Source of the DNA: Archangium primigenium | GTDB lineage: Bacteria > Myxococcota > Myxococcia > Myxococcales > Myxococcaceae | Length of the DNA: 64,000 nucleotides | Direction of reading: 5' to 3' | Assembly (NCBI RefSeq): GCF_016904885.1 | Contig: NZ_JADWYI010000001.1 | Location: 4,836,001-4,900,000, forward strand | In this document: positions 58,088 to 64,000 of the stretch, in pieces | How positions within the stretch are numbered: the first letter of the stretch is position 1 | Layout: the number at the start of each line of letters is the position of its first letter | The notes under the pieces: model-generated | Databases searched by the model: none | What the model was told of the DNA's origin: nothing | Seen by the model: the letters and a program-made list of their open reading frames with translations, nothing else | Translations under genes and position numbers: made by a program

Positions 58088-59146
58088 ATGAAAGTGCTCC
58101 TGGTGGGTGACTACCCGCCGCCCCATGGGGGTGTGGCGGTGCACGTGCAACAGCTCCACGGCTCGCTGCGCGAGGGTGGGGTGGAGACGGTGGTGCTGGA
58201 CATCGGCAAGGGCGGACGGCCCGCGCCGGACGTGCTGCCGGTACGAACCCCGGCCGCGTTCGGCCTGACGCTCGCGCGCTTCCTGCGCGAGGGCTGGACG
58301 GTGCACCTGCACACGAGCGGCAACAACCCGAAGTCCTGGCTGCTCGCCGCCGCCGCGTCCGTGCCCGCGCCTCGCTCGGGGCGGGTCATCACCCTGCACT
58401 CGGGGCTCATCCCGGACTACCTGGCGGGCTCCCTGTCCCGTCGGCTCCTGGCCCGGGCGGCCCTGGCGGGCTACGGACGGGTGGTGGCCGTGTCCGAGGC
58501 GGTGCGCACGGCGCTGGTGGACTGCGGCGTGCCCGCGGAGAAGGTGGTCGTCTACCCGGCCTTCTGCGGCTCGCAGGTGCGTCCGGGCGAGCCGACCCCG
58601 GCCATTCTCGAGGCGCGCGCGCGCAGGCAGACGCTGCTCGCCATGGCGCACCACCCCTCGCCCGTCTATGGCCGCGCGCTGATGTTCCGCGCGCTGCGGC
58701 GGATCGCGGACGGGCGGCCCGGAGTGGGGCTCGCCGTGTTCGGTCCGGGAACCCGTTCGGAGGACTTCATGCGCGATGCGCGCGAAGCCGGTGTCGAGTC
58801 GCTGTTGGAGAACCTGTGGGAGCTGGAGCACGCCCAGGCGCTCGCCCTCATGGCGCGCTGTGACGCGTTCATCCGTCCCACCACCCATGACGGAGACGCC
58901 ATCTCCGTGCGCGAGGCGCTCGCCCTGGGTGTTCCCTGTGTGGCCAGTGACGTGTGTGCCCGTCCTCAAGGCGCCCACACCTTCCGGGCAGGTGACGCGG
59001 AGGACCTGGCGGCCCAGGTTCACCACGCGCTCGATGCGGGGCCCGTGCAGGTGGTGTCGCCCGATGCCGGGCCCGTGTTGAAGAAACTTTATGGAGAGCT
59101 GACTCCATCCACGATTTTCGGAGGCGAGATACATGCGGCGCAGTGA
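58088..59146 (+). CDS. Glycosyltransferase, GT4-like (GT-B)
   Basis: 352 residues. The N-terminal half begins VLLVGDYPPPHGGVAVHVQQL, the usual Gly-rich acceptor loop of GT4 enzymes; the C-terminal half has FIRPTTHDGDAISVREALALGVPCVASDV, containing the E-x7-E-like nucleotide-sugar motif. No membrane segment. It adds a sugar to the lipid-linked unit. Its end overlaps the next gene by 14 bases (59133-59146). Confidence 0.88.
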   Translation: MKVLLVGDYPPPHGGVAVHVQQLHGSLREGGVETVVLDIGKGGRPAPDVLPVRTPAAFGLTLARFLREGWTVHLHTSGNNPKSWLLAAAASVPAPRSGRVITLHSGLIPDYLAGSLSRRLLARAALAGYGRVVAVSEAVRTALVDCGVPAEKVVVYPAFCGSQVRPGEPTPAILEARARRQTLLAMAHHPSPVYGRALMFRALRRIADGRPGVGLAVFGPGTRSEDFMRDAREAGVESLLENLWELEHAQALALMARCDAFIRPTTHDGDAISVREALALGVPCVASDVCARPQGAHTFRAGDAEDLAAQVHHALDAGPVQVVSPDAGPVLKKLYGELTPSTIFGGEIHAAQ

Positions 59147-60335
59147 GGAAATGGATCTGTCCCGACGTTCCCTGCGTGGCAGGGACCTGGTGGTTTTCTC
59201 CAATGACTGGGATGGGGATCCGCTCTCCAAGGTCCACATCATGCGGATCCTGTCGCGAGACAACCGCGTGCTGTGGGTGAACAGCATTGGCAACCGGGCG
59301 CCCAAGGCGAACGCCCACGACGTCAAGCGCATCTGGAACAAGCTGTCCAAGTTCACCGAGGGCGTGCGCGAGGTGGAGCCGAACCTGTTCGTGCTCGCGC
59401 CGCTGGCGGTGCCCTTCTACGGCTCGGAGGCGGTGCGCGCGTTCAACCGCACGCTCCTGCGCGCCCAGGTGCTGCGCGCCATGCGCCAGCTGCACTTCAA
59501 GCGGCCCATCTCCTGGTCGTTCCTGCCGGCCTCGGCGCCGGTGTCCGGGCGGCTCGGCGAGGAGTTCGTCGTCTACCACTGCGTGGACGAGTTCTCCGCG
59601 TTCAGCGACACGAACGGGCGGCACATCGCGGAGATGGAGGAGCAGCTGCTCAAACGCGCGGACGTGGTCATCACGTCGGCCGAGCGGCTGCGCGAGAACA
59701 AGGCGCGCATCAACCCGCGCACCTCGCTCGTGCGCCACGGCGTGGACTTCAACCACTTCGTGAAGGCGTGTGACGCGTCCACGCCCATCCCGGCGGACAT
59801 CGCCAACCTGCCCAAGCCCATCCTGGGCTTCTTCGGGCTGGTGGCGGACTGGGTGGACATGGAGGCCCTGGCCGCGGCGGCCAAGGCGCACCCCGAGGGC
59901 TCGGTGGTCATCATCGGCAAGGTGGCGCCGGACGTGGATCCGGCGGCGCTCAAGGCGCTGCCCAACGTGCACTTCCTCGGGCGCAAGTCCTACGCGGAGC
60001 TGCCCGGCTACTGCCGCGCCTTCGACGTGGCGCTCATGCCCTTCCGGGTCAACGAGCTCACGCTCAACGCCAACCCGCTCAAGGTGCGCGAGTACCTCGC
60101 GGCGGGCCTGCCGGTGGTGTCCTCGGACATCCCCGAGGTGCGCAAGGTGGGCCTGTGCAAGCTGGCCACGGACGAGGCGGACTTCGTGCGGAAGATCGAC
60201 GAGTGCCTGGCCGAGGGCGCCGGTCCCTCGCGCGAGCGCGCCGAGCGCATCCGCCACGAGAGCTGGGAGGCCAAGGTGGAGGAGATCCGCCAGCACGTGG
60301 GCGAGGCCATGCTCAAGGCGGGCCGCACCTTGTAG
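59133..60335 (+). CDS. Glycosyltransferase, GT-B fold
   Basis: 400 residues. DLVVFSNDWDGDPLSKVHIMRIL near the N-terminus and, in the C-terminal half, PILGFFGLVADWVDMEALAAAA, VHFLGRKSYAELPGYCRAFDVALMPFRVNELTLNANPLKVREYLAAGLPVVSSDIPEV. This is a GT1/GT4-like architecture with a conserved Glu-rich donor site. It is the last gene of the polysaccharide operon, followed by a terminator. ATG 59133 overlaps the previous gene; ATG 59151 is an alternative start. Confidence 0.87.
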   Translation: MRRSEEMDLSRRSLRGRDLVVFSNDWDGDPLSKVHIMRILSRDNRVLWVNSIGNRAPKANAHDVKRIWNKLSKFTEGVREVEPNLFVLAPLAVPFYGSEAVRAFNRTLLRAQVLRAMRQLHFKRPISWSFLPASAPVSGRLGEEFVVYHCVDEFSAFSDTNGRHIAEMEEQLLKRADVVITSAERLRENKARINPRTSLVRHGVDFNHFVKACDASTPIPADIANLPKPILGFFGLVADWVDMEALAAAAKAHPEGSVVIIGKVAPDVDPAALKALPNVHFLGRKSYAELPGYCRAFDVALMPFRVNELTLNANPLKVREYLAAGLPVVSSDIPEVRKVGLCKLATDEADFVRKIDECLAEGAGPSRERAERIRHESWEAKVEEIRQHVGEAMLKAGRTL

Positions 60336-60369
60336 GCCCGTCGTAGGCCCGGGCTTCTCCTGAAGGTCC

Positions 60370-60414
60370 ACGCCCCGCTTCCCTGGAATGCCAGGGGGGT
60401 GGGGCGTTTGTCTT
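60370..60414 (+). terminator. Intrinsic terminator of the polysaccharide operon
   Basis: ACGCCCC (60370-60376) pairs with GGGGCGT (60401-60407) and CCCTGG (60381-60386) pairs with CCAGGG (60391-60396), with a 4-base internal loop on each side. TTTGTCTT follows. It begins 35 bases after the last stop. Confidence 0.8.
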
Positions 60415-60458
60415 CGGGGGCCGCGCGCGGGCTAGAGTCGGGGGCCCAGGGGGTCCCC

Positions 60459-61805
60459 ATGCAGCCCGTCCGTCCGCTGTCGCCCGAAGCCGCCGCGCCC
60501 GTGTCTCCCCTCGCCGACGGGGTGCCACGGGCAGAGGCCGTGCCCGTGCGATGGAGCCTCGGGCGCCGGCTCGCCTTCCGGTTCTTCTTCGCCTACGTGG
60601 TCCTCTACGGCGTGCCCTTTCCCCTGGAGGCGCTGGGCTGGGACGCGGCGCAGACGGCGGTGGAGGCCTTCTGGCGGTCCGTGGTGCCCTGGCTGGGCGC
60701 ACACGTGCTGCGGCTGGACGCCCCCATCGCCGTCGTGCCCACGGGCAGCGGGGACACCCTGTACGACTGCGTGCGGATGGCGCTGATCGCGGTGCTCGCG
60801 GCGGGGGTGACGGGGGCGTGGTCCTGGGTGGATCGCATGCGGAGCGAGTACACGCGGGCCCATGACGTGCTGCGCGTCTACGTGCGCTACTACGTGGCCT
60901 CCGCGCTGCTGAGCTACGGCCTGTCCAAGGTGTTCCACCTCCAGTTCGCCGCCCCCGGCCCCGAGCGGATGCTCCAACCCCTGGGGCAGTTCTCGCCCAT
61001 GGGCCTGCTGTGGACCTTCATGGGCGTGTCGCCGGGCTACAACCTGTTCACCGGGGGCGCGGAGGTGCTGGGCGCGGTGCTGCTGTTCTGGCGCCGCACC
61101 ACCACGCTGGGCGCGATGGTGCTCGCGGTCGTCATGACCCACGTGGTGGCGCTCAACGTCTTCTATGACGTGCCCGTCAAGTTCTGGTCCTCGTACCTGC
61201 TCGGGCTGTGTGTCTTCCTGATGCTGCCGGACGTGAAGCGGCTCGCGCAGGTGCTGGTGCTGCACCAGACGGCGGTGGCGGCGCCGCCGCGCCCGTTCCT
61301 CGCCGTGTCGGGCTGGAAGCGCTGGGCGCTCGGGGGCGCCAAGTGGAGCGCGGTGGCGTGGCTCGTCTACGCCCCGGCCCACGCCCGGTGGGAGGTGCGC
61401 CAGGCGCACCAGGACTTCCCCCTGATGGGGCTCTACACGGTGGAGTCCTTCCAGCGGGACGGTCAGGCCCGGCCGCTCCTGGTGGGCGATCGCCTGGGCT
61501 GGCGCCACGTGACCATCAACGCGCGGGGGGTGATGCAGGTGCGCACGCTGGACGACGCGCGCGTGCACTACTTCCGTCTGACGGACGATCCCACCCGGCG
61601 GACGCTCACGCTCGGGGCGATGGGGGGCCCCCCGGTGGAGGCGCCCGTGTTCACCTACGAGCGGCCGGACGCGGCGCACCTCGTGCTCAAGGGACGGCTG
61701 TACGGGGCGGACATCGAGGCGCGCCTGCGCGGGGTGGACACGTCCCGGAGCGAGCTGCTCGGCCGGGGCTTCCGGTGGATCCAGGAGGTGCCCTACAACC
61801 GCTGA
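60459..61805 (+). CDS. DoxX-like polytopic membrane protein
   Basis: 448 residues with seven or more hydrophobic segments (for example FRFFFAYVVLYGVPFPLEAL, MALIAVLAAGVTGAWSW, VLGAVLLFWRRTTTLGAMVL), and a soluble C-terminal domain of about 120 residues ending RGFRWIQEVPYNR. The four-helix part with LLSYGLSKVF and FTGGAEVLGAVLLF recalls DoxX/SURF4 proteins. No catalytic motif seen. The start 60459 is chosen because the upstream extension overlaps the terminator of the previous operon. Confidence 0.6.
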   Translation: MQPVRPLSPEAAAPVSPLADGVPRAEAVPVRWSLGRRLAFRFFFAYVVLYGVPFPLEALGWDAAQTAVEAFWRSVVPWLGAHVLRLDAPIAVVPTGSGDTLYDCVRMALIAVLAAGVTGAWSWVDRMRSEYTRAHDVLRVYVRYYVASALLSYGLSKVFHLQFAAPGPERMLQPLGQFSPMGLLWTFMGVSPGYNLFTGGAEVLGAVLLFWRRTTTLGAMVLAVVMTHVVALNVFYDVPVKFWSSYLLGLCVFLMLPDVKRLAQVLVLHQTAVAAPPRPFLAVSGWKRWALGGAKWSAVAWLVYAPAHARWEVRQAHQDFPLMGLYTVESFQRDGQARPLLVGDRLGWRHVTINARGVMQVRTLDDARVHYFRLTDDPTRRTLTLGAMGGPPVEAPVFTYERPDAAHLVLKGRLYGADIEARLRGVDTSRSELLGRGFRWIQEVPYNR

Positions 61806-61887
61806 GGTCCGTTCGGGAGAGATGGCGGCCCGACGCGAGTCGGCCTATGGTTGGGCTTTACGCTCCGCGTCGAACGCCGAACCACGT

Positions 61888-62661
61888 ATGGGCCACGTCC
61901 ACATCCTCCGAGATTTCGCATCGCCCCAAGAGGGGTTCTCCCGCACCGTGCGCATCTACACCCCGGACGCGTATGACCATGCGCCCGGGCACCGCTTCCC
62001 CGTGCTCTACATGCACGACGGGCAGAACGTCTTCGCGCACGCCGAGTCGGCCATCTACGACACGTGGCGCGCGAACGACGCCCTGGAGTACCTGGTGGCC
62101 GAGGGCCGCACCGAGCCCTGGCTCATCGTCGCGGTGGACTCCACGCACAACCGGCTGTCCGAGTACTCGCCGTGGGACGAGCCGCGCAGCCACGTGCACG
62201 CCCAGGGCGACGCCTACGTGCGCTTCCTCACCGACACGCTCAAGCCCTATGTGGACGGGACGTACCGCACCCGCGGGGGCGCCGAGTGGACGGCCGTCAT
62301 GGGCTCGTCGCTCGGTGGGCTCATGTCCTTGTACATGGGCTGGCGCCGCCCGGACCTGTTCGGCCGGATTGGCGGCCTGTCGCCCTCGGTGATGTGGGGG
62401 TGGGACCGCTTCTTCTCCGAGTGGACGCACCACACCCGGCGCTGGTCGCGCATCTACCTGGACGCGGGCCTGCACGAGACGGTGGATCCGGTGGGCTACG
62501 TCATGCGCTACGGCGAGTCCACGCGTGACTTCTACCACCACCTCAAGGGCCTGGGGTACGGCGACCACGAGCTCGCGCTGGTGCTCGAGCCCGGGGGCCA
62601 TCACGACGAGAAGGCCTGGCAGCGCCGGCTGCCGAGCGCCATGCACTGGCTGCTCGGCTGA
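61888..62661 (+). CDS. Esterase D-like alpha/beta hydrolase
   Basis: 257 residues. The putative-esterase (Fes/EstA-like) pattern is visible: RTVRIYTPDAYDH, FPVLYMHDGQNVF (oxyanion region), the nucleophile elbow MGSSLGG, and a C-terminal LEPGGHHDEKAW with the His. No signal peptide, so cytoplasmic. Substrate unknown; relatives act on carbohydrate acetyl esters or siderophores. An upstream ATG at 61822 would add 22 residues without obvious conservation. Confidence 0.8.
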   Translation: MGHVHILRDFASPQEGFSRTVRIYTPDAYDHAPGHRFPVLYMHDGQNVFAHAESAIYDTWRANDALEYLVAEGRTEPWLIVAVDSTHNRLSEYSPWDEPRSHVHAQGDAYVRFLTDTLKPYVDGTYRTRGGAEWTAVMGSSLGGLMSLYMGWRRPDLFGRIGGLSPSVMWGWDRFFSEWTHHTRRWSRIYLDAGLHETVDPVGYVMRYGESTRDFYHHLKGLGYGDHELALVLEPGGHHDEKAWQRRLPSAMHWLLG

Positions 62662-62680
62662 GCGCGCGCCCCGCGCCGGG

Positions 62681-62704
62681 CCGCCCTCGGGAGCAGGAGG
62701 GCGG
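62681..62704. terminator. Hairpin between convergent esterase and ATP-grasp genes
   Basis: CCGCCCTC (62681-62688) and GAGGGCGG (62697-62704), 8-base loop, between the two convergent stops. No T-tract. Confidence 0.45.
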
Positions 62705-62726
62705 TGGCCGGGGCGGCGGGACGGAC

Positions 62727-63887
62727 TCAGGAGCGGGTCTGCACGATGCGCATGGCCTCGCGCATGGTCTCCAGGTCCGGGTGGCGCGTGAGGTACATCT
62801 CATCGCCCAGGGCGCTGGTGAACACGGAGGGCAGCTCGCGGTGCTGCAGCAGGTTCTCGCCCAGGCGCGCCACCACCTCCGAGTGTCCGTAGCGGTAGGT
62901 GTGGCCGGTGCGCCGGGCGATGTGACAGACGTGGTACTTGGGCACGTACTGAAATCCGCTCAGGTCATCGCCGGTGATGAGGCGGGCCCACAGCCGGTAC
63001 ACGTCCGTGTCCCCCGCGTAGTTCATCATGTCCGTGACGAAGGCGCCGGGTGGCCGCAGGTTGGCCTCGAGCGCCACGAAGCTGCCATCGGCCAGGCGGA
63101 AGAACTCCAGGTGGAACCAGCGCTCGCGCAGGCCCAGCGCCTCCACCATCTGGCGGCCCATGGCGTCCAGCGCGGGCGGCAGCTGCTTGTGGCTCCAGAT
63201 GCACAGGTCCTTCTTCTCCAGCACCGACTCCATGATGCCGTCGCTGTACTCGTGGCTCGTGGAGAAGACGATGCGGCCCTGGCCATCCACCAGGCCGTCG
63301 TAGGTGACGATGGTGCCGCGCACGAAGGCCTGGGCCACGTAGCCGGGCAGGGGGGTGGTGAAGGCCTCGTCCACCTCGGCGTCGCTGGACACCTTGAAGG
63401 TGCGCGCCGCGCCCACGCCCACGTCCGGCTTGAGCACGAGCGGGTAGCCGACCTGGCGGCCGAACGCCTTCACCTGTGCCGCGTCGCGCACGAGGATGGC
63501 GTCCGGGTGGGGCAGGCCCGCGCGCTTGAACACGTCGTGCATGCCGTGCTTGGAGCGCAGCCGGGCGATGTCCGCGGGCTGCAGGCCCGGCACGTTGAAG
63601 GCCTCGCGCAGGTGCGACTCCACCTCCAGCCACGTCTCGTTGAGCGAGTCGATGCGGTGGATGCGACCATGACGCCAGGTGAAGTAGCCCACCGCGCGCT
63701 GCAGCGCGTCCACGTCATTGAGATTGGGCGTGAAGAAGTACTCGGACATCGAGTCCCGCAGCTCCCGCCGCAGGGCGTCGTAGGGCGCGTCCCCGATGCC
63801 GAGCACGTTGACGCCGCGCTCACGCAGGGCGGACACGAAATGGAAGAACTGGGGCGGGAACTGGGGCGAGATGAAGACGACGTTCAT
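62727..63887 (-). CDS. ATP-grasp enzyme (carbamoyl-phosphate-synthase-like)
   Basis: 386 residues. The N-terminal Rossmann-like domain (NVVFISPQFPPQFFHFVSAL) is followed by an ATP-grasp fold: YPLVLKPDVGVGAARTFKV (Gly-rich ATP loop), YVAQAFVRGTIVTYDGLVD, and HLEFFRLADGSFVALEANLRPPGAFVTDM with the metal-binding Glu/Asn. It forms an amide or thioester bond between a carboxylate and an amine/thiol; the substrates are unknown. It stands alone on the minus strand; upstream to the right edge (63888-64000) I see no other gene. Confidence 0.87.
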   Translation of the reverse strand: MNVVFISPQFPPQFFHFVSALRERGVNVLGIGDAPYDALRRELRDSMSEYFFTPNLNDVDALQRAVGYFTWRHGRIHRIDSLNETWLEVESHLREAFNVPGLQPADIARLRSKHGMHDVFKRAGLPHPDAILVRDAAQVKAFGRQVGYPLVLKPDVGVGAARTFKVSSDAEVDEAFTTPLPGYVAQAFVRGTIVTYDGLVDGQGRIVFSTSHEYSDGIMESVLEKKDLCIWSHKQLPPALDAMGRQMVEALGLRERWFHLEFFRLADGSFVALEANLRPPGAFVTDMMNYAGDTDVYRLWARLITGDDLSGFQYVPKYHVCHIARRTGHTYRYGHSEVVARLGENLLQHRELPSVFTSALGDEMYLTRHPDLETMREAMRIVQTRS

Positions 63888-64000
63888 GGCGGGGCCTTCG
63901 ACGGCGACTCCTTCTGTGGGATGGGCGCGCGACGTTAGCTGACTTTCCAGGAGGGATCACGAACCCTTAACGCGAAGCGCCATCGCCTTTTACCAGCGAG

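Overview
The window is very GC-rich and tightly packed, with GTG starts, many 4-base ATGA/GTGA overlaps and several gene families typical of myxobacteria. These include a Cys-rich protein resembling the extracellular tail of myxobacterial Ser/Thr kinases, tandem small ribbon-helix-helix-like proteins, a spore-coat-polysaccharide-like gene set and a secreted toxin/immunity-like pair. I infer a member of the Myxococcota, most likely suborder Cystobacterineae (Archangium/Cystobacter-like). This rests on gene content, not on a database match. I saw no rRNA, tRNA, CRISPR array or insertion sequence; the region looks like ordinary chromosome.

Layout. 1-3002 (+): lysine catabolism (kamE, a 3-aminobutyryl-CoA ammonia-lyase, kce and an SDR reductase), facing a TetA-like MFS exporter. 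4373-8561: a copper/oxidative-stress block with a metal-binding lipoprotein, a TolC-type outer-membrane channel, a Tat-exported multicopper oxidase and a convergent Cu/Zn superoxide dismutase. 8940-16783: envelope and secreted proteins (phosphate-type porin, alpha/beta hydrolase, methyltransferase, SGNH hydrolase, lipase-like enzyme, DUF4785-type lipoprotein). 16956-21788: two sensor kinases, one with a degenerate receiver and one hybrid with two receivers. 21796-30823: acyl-CoA carboxylase beta subunit, a GH19-type peptidoglycan/chitin hydrolase, UPF0178 and ChaN-like proteins, a TonB-dependent receptor translationally coupled to a 5'-nucleotidase C-domain lipoprotein, and two RHH-like proteins.

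31281-41371 (+) is a housekeeping block: tilS, ftsH, folP, glmM, pdxJ, acpS, nnr, tsaE and a lipoprotein. It carries a textbook terminator after ftsH and a strong hairpin between glmM and pdxJ. 41377-46228 (-): class II glutamine amidotransferase, histidine-degradation genes hutU-hutI, and the toxin/immunity-like pair. argG follows on the plus strand.

47686-54280 (-) is a cytochrome c maturation operon, ccmA-B-C-D-E-F-G, followed by a zinc-ribbon membrane protein; ccmH is not present. 54739-60335 (+) is a five-gene polysaccharide operon (deacetylase, Wzx-type flippase, hexapeptide acetyltransferase, two glycosyltransferases). It has a sigma-54-like promoter element just upstream and a good terminator at its end. 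As far as I recall, this order matches the M. xanthus spore-coat locus around MXAN_3259-3263. The window ends with a DoxX-like membrane protein, an esterase and an ATP-grasp enzyme.

The most interesting leads are the papain-like toxin/immunity pair, the sigma-54 element before the polysaccharide operon, the receptor plus nucleotidase-C-domain pair, the paired palindromes upstream of the porin, and the glmM-pdxJ hairpin.
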